From positions 124,001-188,000 of the forward strand of contig NZ_BMPE01000004.1 in the NCBI RefSeq assembly GCF_014647435.1: DNA of 64,000 bases, written 5' to 3'. Source of the stretch: Deinococcus radiotolerans (lineage in GTDB: Bacteria > Deinococcota > Deinococci > Deinococcales > Deinococcaceae). Made by a program: the position numbers and the translations under genes. Of the stretch, positions 42,197 to 55,716 are shown piece after piece; positions within the stretch are counted from its first letter, which is position 1, and each line of letters starts with the position of its first letter. A model generated the notes under the pieces. That model had not been told where the DNA came from, ran no database searches, and saw only the letters and a list, made by a program, of their open reading frames with translations.

Positions 42197-42329
42197 GGTC
42201 AGCGGGCCTGAGGATGGTGTTCCCGACAGCCCCTGACCCGAACGGAGTGAGAAACCGTGATGCACAGCGGTTTGGAGTGGAGTGGACGGGAGTGCTTTCC
42301 TCACGGCCACGAAACGGAGAAACGCGGTG
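42197..42329 (+). ncRNA. Structured repeat element, copy 3 (opposite orientation, diverged)
   Basis: Plus-strand fold. First hairpin GGTCAGcGGGC/GCCCCTGACC (42197-42207 with 42229-42238), then the linker CGAACGGAGTGAG (42239-42251). The outer stem CAC-GCG-TTT/AAACGC-GTG lies around 42263-42273 and 42319-42329. The internal loop is GGAGTGGA (42274-42281) and GAAACGGA (42311-42318). An imperfect inner stem spans 42282-42310. The internal-loop octamers differ from copies 1 and 2 by one base each, and the linker matches CGAGCGGAG-GAG. It fills the gap between the 77-residue membrane protein gene and E2, on the strand opposite to both. Confidence 0.6.
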
Positions 42330-42339
42330 TTGTTTCAGT

Positions 42340-42573
42340 TCAGCGCAGCACGGTGGCGCGCAGCAGACCGTAGATGAGCAGCAGGAGGCCCAGCACCTGA
42401 ATCCAGCGTTCCCCGCGGGCGTACACCCAGGCGCTGACGCCCAGCAGGGCGAACATGCCGCCGATGGCGACGCTCTGCCAGGGTTCGGCGAGTTTTCCCG
42501 CGAGGGCGTACAGCGTGAAGCCGATCAGCAGGCCCAGGGTGCCCAGCAGGGGGCGCAGCAGGTCAGGTCGCAT
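42340..42573 (-). CDS. Small membrane protein, 77 residues
   Basis: Three hydrophobic segments ('LLGTLGLLIGFTLYALAG', 'SVAIGGMFALLGVSAWVYA', 'WIQVLGLLLLIYGLLRA'), separated by short charged turns, so a three-helix membrane protein. It sits between E1 beta (30 bp upstream) and E2 in the dehydrogenase operon, with no known link to oxoacid metabolism. The family is not recognised. Confidence 0.65.
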   Translation of the reverse strand: MRPDLLRPLLGTLGLLIGFTLYALAGKLAEPWQSVAIGGMFALLGVSAWVYARGERWIQVLGLLLLIYGLLRATVLR

Positions 42574-42602
42574 GGAGACAGCTTAGGGGCCAGGCGGTGG
42601 GG

Positions 42603-43622
42603 TCAGTAATTGAGGGCCTGGACGCAGGCGGCCACGATGCGGTTCGCGCCGGGCAGGTACACCTTGTCCTGCACGTACGGGTACGGCGTGTCGAAGCCCG
42701 CCACCTGTCCGACGGGGGCAGTCAGGTAGTCGAAGGCCTGCTCCTGGATGACGTATGCGACCTCGCCCATGAAGTTGCTGATGCGCGGCGCCTCGCTGAC
42801 GAGGACAGCCCGGCCGGTCTTCTGCACGCTGGTCAGGACGCGGTCGCGGTCCCAGGGCACCAGGGAGCGCAGGTCAATGACCTCCACGCTGACGCCCTCG
42901 GCGGCCAGGGCGTCGGCGGCTTTTTCCAGATCGGGCATCACGCCGCCGTAGCCGATGAGGCTCAGGTCGCTGCCCTCGCGGCGGATGGCGGCCTCGCCCA
43001 GTTTCACGATGTAGTCGTGGTCGGGCACCTCGCCTTTGGCGGCGCGGTAGAGGCGTTTGGGTTCGAAGTAGATGACGGGGTCCTCGCCGCGCAGCGCGGC
43101 CTTCAGCAGGCCCTTGGCGTCGTAGGGGGTGCTGGGCATGACGACCTTCAGGCCCGGGGTGTGGGTGTAGTAGCTCTCGGGGCTCTGGCTGTGGTGGTGG
43201 CCGCCCTTCACGCCGCCGCCCGAGGGGGTGCGGATGACCATGGGCGCCGTGAACTGCCCGGCTGACCGGTAGCGGATCTTGGCGGCCTGCGAGATGATCT
43301 GGTCGAAGCCGGGGCCCATGTAGTCCGCGAACTGGATTTCCGCGATGGGGCGCAGGCCGCGCACGGCCATGCCGACGGCGGCGCCGACGATGCTGGCCTC
43401 GCTCAGGGGCGTGTCGAACACGCGGTTCTTGCCGAAGCGTTCCTGAAGCCCGGCGGTGGCCATGAACACGCCGCCGCGCGCGCCGACGTCCTCGCCGAAC
43501 AGGACGACGCGCTGGTCGCGTTCCATCTCCTCGGCGATGGCCTCGGTGACAGCCTGGATGAGGTTGATGGTGCGGCCGGTCGTCATGGGGGCAGCCTCCG
43601 GGCGGGTCTGGGTGGCGGTCAT
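42603..43622 (-). CDS. 2-oxoacid dehydrogenase E1 component, beta subunit
   Basis: 339 residues from ATG 43622, which overlaps the alpha-subunit stop (ATGA). '[15 protein letters not shown]' (about 36-50), '[21 protein letters not shown]', '[20 protein letters not shown]' (given as motif region about 140-160) and the C-terminal transketolase domain ('[15 protein letters not shown]') are typical of BCKDH/PDH E1 beta. It pairs with the alpha subunit to decarboxylate branched-chain 2-oxoacids with ThDP, passing acyl groups to E2. Confidence 0.93.
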   Translation of the reverse strand: MTATQTRPEAAPMTTGRTINLIQAVTEAIAEEMERDQRVVLFGEDVGARGGVFMATAGLQERFGKNRVFDTPLSEASIVGAAVGMAVRGLRPIAEIQFADYMGPGFDQIISQAAKIRYRSAGQFTAPMVIRTPSGGGVKGGHHHSQSPESYYTHTPGLKVVMPSTPYDAKGLLKAALRGEDPVIYFEPKRLYRAAKGEVPDHDYIVKLGEAAIRREGSDLSLIGYGGVMPDLEKAADALAAEGVSVEVIDLRSLVPWDRDRVLTSVQKTGRAVLVSEAPRISNFMGEVAYVIQEQAFDYLTAPVGQVAGFDTPYPYVQDKVYLPGANRIVAACVQALNY

Positions 43623-44728
43623 GCGCGGCCTCCGGTCTGCTCGGCGCGCAGGAACGCCTCCTGCTGGCGCAGGTGGTCGGGCAGGTCGGCGTACACGTCC
43701 TCGAACATGATGCGCCAGTCGGGCTGCCCGGTCGCCTCGGCGGCGAGCACCTGTTCGTCCACCTCGCGGTGCGTCTGCGCGATCAGGGCGGCGCGCTCCT
43801 CGGCGGTGACGGGGTGGCCCAGGTGCGCCAGGAGGTTCTCCAGGCGGGTGATGGGGTCGCGGGCCAGCCACGCGTCGACTTCCTCGCGGGTGCGGTAGTG
43901 CTTCTCGGCGTCCGCGTCCGCGTTGCTGTGCGAGCCGACGCGGTAGGTCAGGCACTCGACCAGGGCGGGACCCTGGCCGCTGCGGACCTGCTCGGCGGCG
44001 TATCCGCAGACTTCCATGACGGCGATGATGTCGTTGCCGTCCACGTAGTAGCCGGGCATGCCGTAGGCTTTCGCCTTGATGTGGATGGTCTCGCTGGCGG
44101 TCTGCTCGCGGATGCTGGTACTGATCGCCCACTGGTTGTTCTCGCAGACGAACAGCGCGGGGGCCTGCGCGGCGCCCGCCATGTTCATCCCGGCGTGCCA
44201 GTCGCCCTCGCTGGTGGCGCCGTCCCCGAAGGTGCAGACCGTGATCTCGTCCACGCCGAGGTACTTCTGCGCCATGGCGTTCCCGGCAGCGGGCGGCACC
44301 TGCGACGCGATGCTGGAACTGATGGACACGAAGTTCTGGCGCTGCGCGGCGAAGTGGTGCGGCATCTGGCGGCCCCGGCAGGAGTCGCTGTTCGTGCCCA
44401 GGCACTGGCTGATCAGTTCCGCCATGGGCACGCCCATGGCGAGGCCCAAGGTGTGGTCGCGGTAGTACGGCCAGACCCAGTCGTGCCCGACGCGAATCGA
44501 GCGGGCGAGGCCCACCTGGGTGGCTTCCATGCCGCTGGACTGCGCGTAGAAGGTGGTGCGGCCCTGGCGGAGTAGCGTGATGAGTTTGCGGTCGAATTCG
44601 CGCGCCTGGAGCATCAGGCGGTGCAGGTCGCGCAGCACCTCGGGCGTGTAGCGCTCCGGGAGGGGCTGCACCGGCGTCCCGTCTTCCGCGACGAAGCGGA
44701 TGGGTTCGGGGGTGAAGGGTTGAATCAT
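43619..44728 (-). CDS. 2-oxoacid dehydrogenase E1 component, alpha subunit
   Basis: 369 residues from ATG 44728 (AGGAGG about ten bases upstream); an upstream in-frame ATG at 44791 lies next to the putative operator and is less likely. The ThDP motif begins with '[15 protein letters not shown]' and ends near 'NNQWAISTS' (about 165-200). '[12 protein letters not shown]' and the loop '[17 protein letters not shown]', which corresponds to the regulated loop in mitochondrial E1, are also seen. First gene of the leftward E1 alpha-E1 beta-(membrane protein)-E2 operon. Confidence 0.93.
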   Translation of the reverse strand: MIQPFTPEPIRFVAEDGTPVQPLPERYTPEVLRDLHRLMLQAREFDRKLITLLRQGRTTFYAQSSGMEATQVGLARSIRVGHDWVWPYYRDHTLGLAMGVPMAELISQCLGTNSDSCRGRQMPHHFAAQRQNFVSISSSIASQVPPAAGNAMAQKYLGVDEITVCTFGDGATSEGDWHAGMNMAGAAQAPALFVCENNQWAISTSIREQTASETIHIKAKAYGMPGYYVDGNDIIAVMEVCGYAAEQVRSGQGPALVECLTYRVGSHSNADADAEKHYRTREEVDAWLARDPITRLENLLAHLGHPVTAEERAALIAQTHREVDEQVLAAEATGQPDWRIMFEDVYADLPDHLRQQEAFLRAEQTGGRA

Positions 44729-44799
44729 GGGCTGGAGCCTCCTGACCGGGTGCGCGCCGCCGCTGTGGCATGCGCACGTCCGGAAGTTCATCTGTCTAG

Positions 44800-44813
44800 C
44801 AAACGCTCGTTAG
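44800..44813. promoter_or_regulatory. TetR/PaaR-type operator candidate before the dehydrogenase operon
   Basis: CAAACGCTCGTTAG fits CNAACGNNCGTTNG, the operator reported for the Thermus TetR-family repressor PaaR. It lies 72 bp before the E1 alpha start, in the only intergenic region able to hold the operon promoter. No TetR gene is in the window. Confidence 0.5.
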
Positions 44814-44942
44814 GCATTTTAGACGCTTTGTCCATGAGGCGCGAATCCTGCCTCCTGAACCTGAACCGATTCCAGACCTCTACCACTCCTCACATCCCAC
44901 GCAGACACCCTTATGCGTCCAGTCAGGCTGGACATGTCCAAC

Positions 44943-46544
44943 TCAGTGAGCGAAGAACACGAGATCACCCGGCACATGCGGCGGCACGGCTCTCCCCTCC
45001 CCTGCCACGCTCATCCCCTCCGCCAGCACCCGCGCCTCACGTAGGTAAACCTCATACGGCACTGCGCCCGTCCCGGTCAGGGGCCGCGCGTCGCCAAACA
45101 GATCCAGGGGCGCGGCGTCCGCCGGGTGCGTCCACGCGCCTGAATTCCAGTCAAAGTCGTACAACGGCACGAAGCGCTCCCCAAACTCTGCAATGAACTC
45201 GACCGCGTCCAGCAGGAACTGCACCTCGGCGTCCGTCGCCCAGGGCGCCAGATTCAGGCGCGTCCAGCCCGGCTTCACGCTGTCCAGGTGATTCAGCGCG
45301 CACTGCATGTAACGCTCGCTGGTTACATCGTCCACGTTCAGTAGCACGTGCCCGTACGGCCCGGCACACGCGCAGCCGCCCCGCGCCTGAATCCCGAACA
45401 GGTCATTGAGGAGCCGCACCACCAGCCGTGGGTGCAACTGCTGCCCGCTGGCCGTGAAGGTCAGGAAGGACAGGAACGCCAGGCGCGGCGCGTCCAGGTT
45501 CCCCAGCAGCCGCACGCGCGGGTTCGCCTGCAGGCGGGTCAGGGCCAGTTCGAACAGCTGATGCTCCCGCGCAGTGATCTGAGGGGCGCCCAGTTCCTCC
45601 TTCACGCGAAATGCCAGCGCTGTGCGGATCTTCCCCAGAATGGCGGGGGTTCCCGCGTCCTCGCGCGCCTCGATGTCATCCACGTAGATCTGCCGCTCAC
45701 GGTTCACGAAGGTGACCGTCCCGCCGCCCGGTGTGCTGGGAACCGCCAGCCGGTACAGCTCCTCCCGGAAGCACAGCAGGCCCGGCGTGCCGGGGCCGCC
45801 CACGAACTTGTGCGGGCTGAGGAACACCGCGTCGTACCCGTCCGGCCGCCCGGGCTTCATGTCGATGGGCACGTACGGGCCGCTGCCCGCGAAATCAAAG
45901 AACGCGTACGCGCCGTGGGCATGCAGGATGCGCGCCACCGAACGCGTATCTGTCAGCAGGCCGGTCACGTTGCTCGCGGCACTGAACGACCCGATCTTGG
46001 GCCGCCCCGCGTACCGCGGGTCCTTCAGCGCGGCCACCAGCGCGTCCAGGTCCAGCGTGCCCCGCTCGCACAGGGGAATATCCACCACCTCGGCCAGCGT
46101 CTCACGCCAGCTGATCTCGTTGCTGTGATGCTCGTACGGGCCGACGAACACCACCGGCCTCTCCTCCACTGGCATCCCGGCCAGGATCGCGGCGCGGTGG
46201 TGCGCGCCCACCGTCAGGCCCAGGATGTCCTGCATGCGCCGCACCGCCGCCGTGCTGCCGGAGCCGCAGAACACCAGTTTGCAGGTCTGGTCCCCGCCCA
46301 GCTGCCCCTTGACGTACTCGGCCGCCTGGTGGGTCAGGTGCGTGGAGTGCGCGCCGGTCGCGCTGTCCTCGGTGTGGGTGTTCGCGTACAGCGGCAGCGC
46401 CAGGGTCGCCACGCGCTCCTCGACACTGCGCAGCGCGCGGCCCGACGCGACGTAATCGGCGTACGTGACGCGCCGCTCCCCGAAGGGCGTGCGGATCACG
46501 GTGTCAGTCCCGATCAGGTCGGCGCGCAGCTGCTCGAAGTTCAT
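44943..46544 (-). CDS. PLP-dependent class V aminotransferase / cysteine desulfurase-like protein
   Basis: 533 residues from ATG 46544 (ATG 46553 is possible). The cofactor site '[19 protein letters not shown]' carries the PLP-binding Lys (about 233). '[12 protein letters not shown]' and '[16 protein letters not shown]' are class V motifs. '[12 protein letters not shown]' near the C-terminus is Cys-rich, like the mobile sulfur loop of desulfurases, but shorter. It is longer than IscS/SufS (about 400), with an added C-terminal region. Substrate is open: cysteine desulfurase, selenocysteine lyase or isopenicillin epimerase-like are all possible. It is divergent from mnmG. Confidence 0.85.
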   Translation of the reverse strand: MNFEQLRADLIGTDTVIRTPFGERRVTYADYVASGRALRSVEERVATLALPLYANTHTEDSATGAHSTHLTHQAAEYVKGQLGGDQTCKLVFCGSGSTAAVRRMQDILGLTVGAHHRAAILAGMPVEERPVVFVGPYEHHSNEISWRETLAEVVDIPLCERGTLDLDALVAALKDPRYAGRPKIGSFSAASNVTGLLTDTRSVARILHAHGAYAFFDFAGSGPYVPIDMKPGRPDGYDAVFLSPHKFVGGPGTPGLLCFREELYRLAVPSTPGGGTVTFVNRERQIYVDDIEAREDAGTPAILGKIRTALAFRVKEELGAPQITAREHQLFELALTRLQANPRVRLLGNLDAPRLAFLSFLTFTASGQQLHPRLVVRLLNDLFGIQARGGCACAGPYGHVLLNVDDVTSERYMQCALNHLDSVKPGWTRLNLAPWATDAEVQFLLDAVEFIAEFGERFVPLYDFDWNSGAWTHPADAAPLDLFGDARPLTGTGAVPYEVYLREARVLAEGMSVAGEGRAVPPHVPGDLVFFAH

Positions 46545-46680
46545 ACCCCCCATGGTAGTCAGCGCCGCCCTGAGGCTCAACGCCACCGATCGGGTCAGCC
46601 GGTCACCTCGGCCTGCAGACCGGCCAGTCCTGCACTGGGTCACCGTTGCGCATACGCCGGGCAGGTACACTGGTGGGCTG

Positions 46681-48492
<1,812 letters not shown>

Positions 48493-48558
48493 CGGTGAAA
48501 CAATATGGGTCGGAGAGCAATGTACTCTCCGGCCTTCTCTGTGCTTGACCCTACCGAC

Positions 48559-48587
48559 ATTTCACGGGAAACTTGACGGTGAAACAA
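48559..48587. other. parS-like site 2
   Basis: Exact copy of the 28-bp block at 48476-48503, 84 bp downstream, centred on TTTCACGGGAAAC. It ends 10 bp before the LAGLIDADG gene and 3 bp before its GGAGG ribosome site. ParB binding here could affect that gene's transcription. Confidence 0.7.
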
Positions 48588-48597
48588 CGGAGGTTCG

Positions 48598-48942
48598 ATG
48601 ACCGGATCAGTCAACACTATGGACGCCACCTTCGAGCAGGGCCTGCTGCTGGGCATCCTAATAGGCGAGGGCCACTTCGGCGGGGACGGCAAGCAGCCGC
48701 AGATCACGCTGCGAATGCACACCCGCCACCAGAAACTCTTCGAGACGCTGCTGCGCCTGTGCCCCGGCTCGAAACTGTACGGACCGTACAACCACGGCGG
48801 CAGGCGCTATTTTCAGTGGATGGCGCGCGGCGAGGTGCTGCGCGAGACGCTGCTGCCCCTGCTGGACCGGCTGCCGCTGGAGGACATCGATGAACACGTC
48901 TACGAGAGGTATCAGGATATGAAAGTCAGGTACGGCCTGTGA
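48598..48942 (+). CDS. Stand-alone single-motif LAGLIDADG-type protein
   Basis: 114 residues with a GGAGG ribosome site. '[17 protein letters not shown]' (about 15-31) is a LAGLIDADG helix with the acidic metal residue (Glu24 or Asp30 region), followed by the beta-saddle ('[21 protein letters not shown]', '[20 protein letters not shown]' as strand regions). One motif means it would act as a homodimer. Homing endonucleases of this type usually live in introns or inteins; here it is free-standing between mnmG and rsmG and its stop overlaps the rsmG start (GTGA). It may be a domesticated DNA-binding protein. Confidence 0.75.
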   Translation: MTGSVNTMDATFEQGLLLGILIGEGHFGGDGKQPQITLRMHTRHQKLFETLLRLCPGSKLYGPYNHGGRRYFQWMARGEVLRETLLPLLDRLPLEDIDEHVYERYQDMKVRYGL

Positions 48943-49676
48943 CCCCGGAAGGGCAGGCGCTGCTCCGTCAGGGTGCAACGGAACTCGGGCTGGATGTCGA
49001 AGGCCAGTTACCGAGGTTCGAGCAGTTGCTGGACCTGCTGGTCGAGGCCAACAGCCGCATGAACCTCACGGCGCTGAAGACGGAATCGGACATCGTCCTG
49101 AAGCACTTCGTGGATTCTCTGAGCTGCCTGCGCGGCGGGCACCTGGACGGCGCAGGGCTGCGGGTGCTGGACATCGGGACCGGGGCGGGCTTCCCGACGC
49201 TGCCGGTGGCGATCATGCGCCCGGATGCCGCGTTCACGCCGCTCGACTCGATCCGCAAGAAGATCGACTTCGTGCGGGCGGCGGCCGAGGCGCTGAACCT
49301 GACAGGTGTCACGCCACTGGTGGGCCGCGCCGAGACACTGGGCCGCGACCCCGAACACCGCGAACGCTACGACCGGGTGGTCTGCCGCGCCGTGGCGGCC
49401 CTGCCGATCCTGGCAGAACTGGGTCTGCCGCTGCTGAAACCCGGTGGGCTGCTCGTGGCGCAGAAGGGCCCGATCAGCGAAGAGGAACTGCACGCCGGTC
49501 GCCGCGCGGCGGGCGAGGTGGGCGGCAGGGTCACCGAGGTGGACGCCTTCACGCTGCCCGTGCTGGGCGACGCCCGCACCCTGGTCGTGATCGAGAAGGT
49601 GGGGCCCACCCCGAAGAAGTACCCCCGGCGCGAGGGTGTGCCCAACCAGCAGCCGCTATTCTGGACGGCACGGTGA
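48939..49676 (+). CDS. rsmG: 16S rRNA (guanine-N7)-methyltransferase RsmG (GidB)
   Basis: 245 residues from GTG, coupled to the upstream gene. '[24 protein letters not shown]' (motif region about 36-60), the SAM site '[17 protein letters not shown]' (about 78-94), '[11 protein letters not shown]' and 'GRAETLGRD' fit RsmG, which methylates G527 of 16S rRNA. The mnmG-rsmG-parA-parB order is the classical origin-proximal layout. Confidence 0.95.
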   Translation: MTPEGQALLRQGATELGLDVEGQLPRFEQLLDLLVEANSRMNLTALKTESDIVLKHFVDSLSCLRGGHLDGAGLRVLDIGTGAGFPTLPVAIMRPDAAFTPLDSIRKKIDFVRAAAEALNLTGVTPLVGRAETLGRDPEHRERYDRVVCRAVAALPILAELGLPLLKPGGLLVAQKGPISEEELHAGRRAAGEVGGRVTEVDAFTLPVLGDARTLVVIEKVGPTPKKYPRREGVPNQQPLFWTAR

Positions 49677-49710
49677 ACGGCTTGCGACACAACGACATGC
49701 GGGGGACGCC

Positions 49711-51283
<1,573 letters not shown>

Positions 51284-51305
51284 CGGCGAAGTCAGCGACA
51301 AAAGG

Positions 51306-51341
51306 CGAGAGGCGGCCCCCGGTAACTGGGGCCGCCTCTCG
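51306..51341. terminator. Strong hairpin terminator after parB
   Basis: CGAGAGGCGGCCCC (51306-51319) pairs perfectly with GGGGCCGCCTCTCG (51328-51341), 8-nt loop. It lies between convergent genes and shares its outer arm with the terminator at 133-170. Confidence 0.85.
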
Positions 51342-51350
51342 GTCACGCGG

Positions 51351-52766
51351 TCAGCGGGTGCCGACGAGGTAGATGTTCGGCCAGGGGCGGTAGGTGCTCT
51401 TGAGGGTGTCCTGCTTGAAAGCCTTGCCGTCCCGCATGAACTTGCGGGTGACCTCGATCACGGCGCCGGGCGCCGCCCAGTCCACCTGCTTGCGCTGCCC
51501 CCTGGCCAGCGTGGCGTCCGGGATCAGCCGGTCGGCGGGGGAGGGGGTGGTGCTCAGGGTGCGGGGCGCGCCGATCTCGACGGTGAAGTCGCGGGCCTTC
51601 CCGAACACAGTCACGGTTAGGGTGGAGGACTCGTCATCCCAGTCACTCTGGAACCACAGCGAGCCGCCGGTGTCGTTCGCGAACTTCAGGTCCAGGCTGG
51701 GCTGGTAGATCGTGGCGTCGAGACCCTGCGGGTCGTAGTAGTGCACCTGATATGAGTGGTTCTGGCGTTGCAGGATTGGCAGGCCCGCCGCGTACAGCGC
51801 GCGGAACACAGTCGTGCTGACCTGACAGATCCCGCCGCCCACGCCGTTCGCGGTACGTTCCCCCGCGATGACCAGCCCGGTCACGAAGCCCGTGCCGGTG
51901 GTAATGGGGCCGACCATCTGATTGAACGACACGCTCTTCCCGTCCAGCAGGCGGTCCTGGAAGCGGCTGGTGCCCACGTGAATGTTCGTGACGCGGGCGG
52001 CACTGCTGCCGTAGTAGTTCGTCTGACCGGTGCCCAGGTGCGCGGTGATGCCGCGGGACGCGAAGTAATCCAACGTGCGCCCCGGCGCGACCTGACCCTT
52101 TACGGGAATGGTGACCTTGATGCCTTTGGGGTCCTTGATGGCCGCCAGCAGGTTCGTGCGGGCCTTCGCGGCGTCCACCTTCAGGCCGTTGCGCTGCACG
52201 ACCGCCCAGCCGTCCCAGAGTTCCTCGAAGCGGGCGTCCTGCGCGGTGGTGGGCAGGGCCTTCAGGAACGCGGTGAGTTCCTGATCCAGACTCTCGGTGA
52301 TCACGCCGCGCGCCCGGATAACCTCCACGCGCTTGCCGGGAATGGTCAGGGTCCGGGTGAAGGGCACGGTCGTTTTCTTGCCGTTCACGAGCGCGGGCCA
52401 CTGGGCCTCCACCGTGATCAGCAGCGGCGCCGTGATCTTCGCCGGGACCGGGGTGACCTGGGGTGCGGGGGTCGGCGGCGCGGGCTGAGGCGCTGGGGCC
52501 GGGCTCGGTTCAGGCACCGGGGTGGGGGCGGGCGTGGGTTCCGGGGTCGGCTGAGGTGCTGGAGTCGGCTGGGGCTCTGGCGCGGGCGTCGGTGCGGGGC
52601 TCGGCTCCGGCTGGGGGGAGGGCGGCGTGGGCGGAATCGCGGGGATGGTCTGCGCCGGTGGGGGAGGGGAGGGTTCCGTGCCCGTCTGGGCCAGGGCAGC
52701 GGTCACGAGGGAGCCACTGAGCAGCAGGGCGCCCAGGGTCAGGGCGCGCCGGGGGGCGGGGGTCAT
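51351..52766 (-). CDS. Exported VanW-family protein with Pro-rich linker
   Basis: 471 residues. Signal peptide ('[19 protein letters not shown]'), then a Pro/Glu/Ala/Thr-rich linker of about 80 residues (repeated 'PAPTP', 'PEPTP' units). A putative peptidoglycan-binding-type domain follows ('[15 protein letters not shown] ... LDQELTAFL', about 135-235). The VanW domain carries '[20 protein letters not shown]', '[19 protein letters not shown]' and '[18 protein letters not shown]' as motif regions. VanW proteins are linked to cell-wall function and vancomycin-resistance clusters but have no settled activity. The linker suggests the folded domains are held away from the membrane. Confidence 0.88.
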   Translation of the reverse strand: MTPAPRRALTLGALLLSGSLVTAALAQTGTEPSPPPPAQTIPAIPPTPPSPQPEPSPAPTPAPEPQPTPAPQPTPEPTPAPTPVPEPSPAPAPQPAPPTPAPQVTPVPAKITAPLLITVEAQWPALVNGKKTTVPFTRTLTIPGKRVEVIRARGVITESLDQELTAFLKALPTTAQDARFEELWDGWAVVQRNGLKVDAAKARTNLLAAIKDPKGIKVTIPVKGQVAPGRTLDYFASRGITAHLGTGQTNYYGSSAARVTNIHVGTSRFQDRLLDGKSVSFNQMVGPITTGTGFVTGLVIAGERTANGVGGGICQVSTTVFRALYAAGLPILQRQNHSYQVHYYDPQGLDATIYQPSLDLKFANDTGGSLWFQSDWDDESSTLTVTVFGKARDFTVEIGAPRTLSTTPSPADRLIPDATLARGQRKQVDWAAPGAVIEVTRKFMRDGKAFKQDTLKSTYRPWPNIYLVGTR

Positions 52767-52864
52767 GCGGCGAGTATTCCACGCCCCCAGTCCCGCTCCA
52801 TGAAAAGAACCTCCATGAAGGAGGCCGCCCGGCGGGCTGCACCGGGCGGCCCCACAGGCCCGAT

Positions 52865-53863
52865 TCAGGCGGGCTGCACGCCCCGCTCGGCCAGCTGCCG
52901 CGCGATCTCGGCGACGGCATGATCGGCGTGGAAGCGGCCGTTCTCGATGAACACCTGATTCGTGCGTCCGGCGAAGCCTGCGCTGCCCACCACGAACAGG
53001 CCCGGTACGCTGCTCTGGTAGTGCTCGTCCAGCACGAGGCACTCGTCCGGCTGCGTGGCGAGACTCAGGCCGTCCAGGAAGGAGAGATCTGGGCGGTACC
53101 CGGTCAGGGCGAACGTGAAGTCGGTCGGCAGCTCCCAGGTGGTGCCGTCCTCGCGCTGCACGACCACGTGCTCGGGGTGGATCTCGACCACGCGGGAGTT
53201 GAAGTGCGCCGCGACGCTGCCTTCCTTGATGCGGTTTTCCAGGTCGGGGCGCACCCAGTACTTGATGGTGCTCTTCAGTTCGGGCGCGCGGACGACCATG
53301 GTGACGTTCACGCCGCTGCGCCACAGGTCCAGCGCGGCGTCGGCGGCGCTGTTCCCGGCGCCGATCACGGTGACGTTCAGGCCCATGAACGGGTGCGCCT
53401 CGGTGTAGTAGTGGCTGACGTTCTCGCTGTCCTCACCGGCGATGCCCAGCGCCAGGGGGTTGTCGTAGTACCCGGTGGCGACCACCACACGCCGCGCCTC
53501 CACGACGCCAGGCGTCCCGTCGCGCTTCTCGACCTCCAGCGTGAAACCTGCCGGGGCGGCGTGCACGCGCGTCACCTCGGTGTACTGCTCGACGTTCAGG
53601 GCTTCACGCTGCGCGACCAGCCGGTAGTACATCAGCGCGTCGCGGCGGTCCGGCTTGTCGTGCCCGGTCACCATGGGGTGATTCCCGATCTCCAGTTCCG
53701 GCGCGGTCGTGAAGAACGACATGTACGTGGGGTACTCAAAGATCGCGTTTACCACGCAGCCCTTCTCCAGCACCACGTAACTCAGGCCCGCACGCTTGCA
53801 GGCGATGGCGGCAGCGAGACCCACCGGGCCCGCTCCGACGATGGCGACATCCACCAGACTCAT
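52865..53863 (-). CDS. ypdA: YpdA-family FAD/NAD(P)-dependent bacillithiol-disulfide reductase
   Basis: 332 residues. FAD motif '[21 protein letters not shown]' (motif region from residue 5), NADPH motif '[21 protein letters not shown]' (about 172), 'GYYDNP' and the C-terminal '[20 protein letters not shown]' (motif region) match YpdA/Bdr. A conserved non-redox Cys in '[13 protein letters not shown]' (about 36) is the residue implicated in reducing bacillithiol disulfide. Deinococci use bacillithiol in place of glutathione, so this enzyme keeps the thiol pool reduced. Confidence 0.88.
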   Translation of the reverse strand: MSLVDVAIVGAGPVGLAAAIACKRAGLSYVVLEKGCVVNAIFEYPTYMSFFTTAPELEIGNHPMVTGHDKPDRRDALMYYRLVAQREALNVEQYTEVTRVHAAPAGFTLEVEKRDGTPGVVEARRVVVATGYYDNPLALGIAGEDSENVSHYYTEAHPFMGLNVTVIGAGNSAADAALDLWRSGVNVTMVVRAPELKSTIKYWVRPDLENRIKEGSVAAHFNSRVVEIHPEHVVVQREDGTTWELPTDFTFALTGYRPDLSFLDGLSLATQPDECLVLDEHYQSSVPGLFVVGSAGFAGRTNQVFIENGRFHADHAVAEIARQLAERGVQPA

Positions 53864-53922
53864 GAGCGGCATTCTGCCAGCCGCGCGCCGCCCGAGTCTG
53901 CGGGCAAGGCACGGTGACGGGA

Positions 53923-54453
53923 TCAGGCGCGGCGGATCAGCGTGCGGAAGGTCAGGTCGAAGGGGTTCGCGTCGTCCGCCGCACGCGTCCGCTCCTGCGT
54001 GACGACCCACCCGTCTCCCAGGTCCGGCATGACCGTATCACCCTCCAGCCGCGCGTGAATCAGCGTGAGTTCCACCCGGGTCAGCTGCGCGAGGTACAGG
54101 GCGTACACCTCGGCCCCGCCGATGATCGCCACCTCCGGCACGTCCCCGGCCAGGGCCAGCGCCTCCTGCGGCGAGTGCGCCACCTGCGCGCCGGGCGCGC
54201 TGAACGCCCGGTTGCGGGTCAGGACGATGTTCGCCCGGCCCGGCAGGGGCCGACCACCCAGCGAATCCCACACCTTGCGGCCCATGACGTTCGGCTTCCC
54301 GCGACTGTGCGAGCGGAAGTGCGCCAGATCTGCCGGGAGGTGCCACGGCATCCCACCGTCCCGCCCGATCACGCCGTTCTCGGTGACCGCGACGATGCCG
54401 ACCAGTTCAGGCCCCACGCGTTCAGCCTCGCCCAGTTCAGGGGGTCGGGACAT
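53923..54453 (-). CDS. folA: Dihydrofolate reductase
   Basis: 176 residues. '[31 protein letters not shown]' region (about 17-47) has the NADPH/folate site and catalytic Asp equivalent in 'LPADL'; '[18 protein letters not shown]' and '[11 protein letters not shown]' are the cofactor-binding motifs. It overlaps the dCMP deaminase gene by 17 bp and completes the thyA-deaminase-folA set, regenerating THF from the DHF produced by ThyA. Confidence 0.93.
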   Translation of the reverse strand: MSRPPELGEAERVGPELVGIVAVTENGVIGRDGGMPWHLPADLAHFRSHSRGKPNVMGRKVWDSLGGRPLPGRANIVLTRNRAFSAPGAQVAHSPQEALALAGDVPEVAIIGGAEVYALYLAQLTRVELTLIHARLEGDTVMPDLGDGWVVTQERTRAADDANPFDLTFRTLIRRA

Positions 54454-54871
54454 GCCGCACCTCGATCCCCGCGTCCCGCAGGATCTGCTCGCCGCTCGGC
54501 AGTCCCGACTCCACGCGGTTCGTCTCGCGGTACGCCGTCTCGAAGATCACGCGTCCCACCCGCCGCGAATTCACGATCAGGCGCGCACACGCCGCACATG
54601 GCTCGTGCGTCACGTACAGCGTGTGGCCCTCGCCGTTCCAGTTCGCGGCCAGCAGGGCGTTCACCTCGGCGTGAATGAACCCGCTGTGTCCCTGCGACAG
54701 GCTCTCGCGTTCGTTCGGTTCGCCCGCCGCGCGCCCGTTGTACCCCACGCCCACCACCCGGTGATGCCGGTCCAGGATGCACGCCCCCACCCGCACCTTG
54801 CTGTCCGCGCTGCGCGTCGCCCACAGCCGGGCGGTGGCCAGCCCCAGCTCATCGAACGACGGGCGGGTCAT
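54437..54871 (-). CDS. Deoxycytidylate (dCMP) deaminase family protein
   Basis: 144 residues. Zinc/catalytic motifs 'HAEVNALL' (His and Glu) and '[12 protein letters not shown]' (two Cys, normally PCxxC) are intact; '[22 protein letters not shown]' precedes them. Given its place between thyA and folA with overlaps on both sides, deamination of dCMP to dUMP for thymidylate synthase is the best reading. Some relatives deaminate riboflavin precursors, but context argues against that. Confidence 0.88.
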   Translation of the reverse strand: MTRPSFDELGLATARLWATRSADSKVRVGACILDRHHRVVGVGYNGRAAGEPNERESLSQGHSGFIHAEVNALLAANWNGEGHTLYVTHEPCAACARLIVNSRRVGRVIFETAYRETNRVESGLPSGEQILRDAGIEVRHVPTP

Positions 54872-55662
54872 ACGGCCACCGGGGCCTTGATGCCGGGGTG
54901 AGGGGTGTAGCCGTCCAGGCGGAAGTCCTCGTACTGGAAGTCGAAGATGTCCTTCACCGCGGGGTTCAGGTGCATGACGGGCAGGGGGCGTTCCTCGCGG
55001 CTCAGCTGAAGCTTTGCCTGCTCGAAGTGGTTGCGGTAGAGGTGCACGTCGCCGCCCGTCCAGATGAACTCGCCGGGTTCCAGACCGCAGACCTGCGCGA
55101 CCATCAGGGTCAGCAGGGCGTAGGACGCGATGTTGAACGGCACGCCCAGGAACAGGTCCGCGCTGCGCTGGTACAGCTGGCAGCTGAGGCGACCGTCCGC
55201 GACGTAGAACTGGAACATCGCGTGGCAGGGCGGCAGGGCCATGTCGTCAATCTGCGCGACGTTCCAGGCGTTCACGATCAGGCGGCGGCTGTCCGGCGTG
55301 CGCTTGATCTGCTCGATGACCTGCGCAATCTGGTCAATATGGCCCCCGTCTGGAGTGGGCCAGCTGCGCCACTGGGCGCTGTACACGGGGCCCAGGTCGC
55401 CGTTTTCGTCGGCCCATTCGTCCCAGATACTCACGCCGCGCTCCTGAAGCCACTTCACGTTGGTGTCGCCCCGCAGGAACCACAGGAGCTCAACGATGAC
55501 GCTTTTCAGGTGCACCTTCTTCGTGGTGACCAGCGGAAAGCCGCGTTGCAGGTCGAAGCGCAGCTGCGCGCCGAACACCGAGCGGGTGCCGGTTCCGGTC
55601 CGGTCGGTCTTGTCGGTGCCGTGCTCCAGCACGTGCTGCATCAGGTCGAGGTACGGCCGCAT
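54868..55662 (-). CDS. thyA: Thymidylate synthase
   Basis: 264 residues, the exact common ThyA length. The catalytic Cys is in '[13 protein letters not shown]' (about 146), and the phosphate-binding '[19 protein letters not shown]' and '[12 protein letters not shown]' follow. It methylates dUMP to dTMP with methylene-THF. The stop overlaps the deaminase start (ATGA). It is first in a three-gene thymidylate operon. Confidence 0.97.
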   Translation of the reverse strand: MRPYLDLMQHVLEHGTDKTDRTGTGTRSVFGAQLRFDLQRGFPLVTTKKVHLKSVIVELLWFLRGDTNVKWLQERGVSIWDEWADENGDLGPVYSAQWRSWPTPDGGHIDQIAQVIEQIKRTPDSRRLIVNAWNVAQIDDMALPPCHAMFQFYVADGRLSCQLYQRSADLFLGVPFNIASYALLTLMVAQVCGLEPGEFIWTGGDVHLYRNHFEQAKLQLSREERPLPVMHLNPAVKDIFDFQYEDFRLDGYTPHPGIKAPVAV

Positions 55663-55716
55663 GGGGACAGTCTAAAGCGGCCCACTGGGGGCCGCCTCGG
55701 GCTGGCTGGGGTGGGT

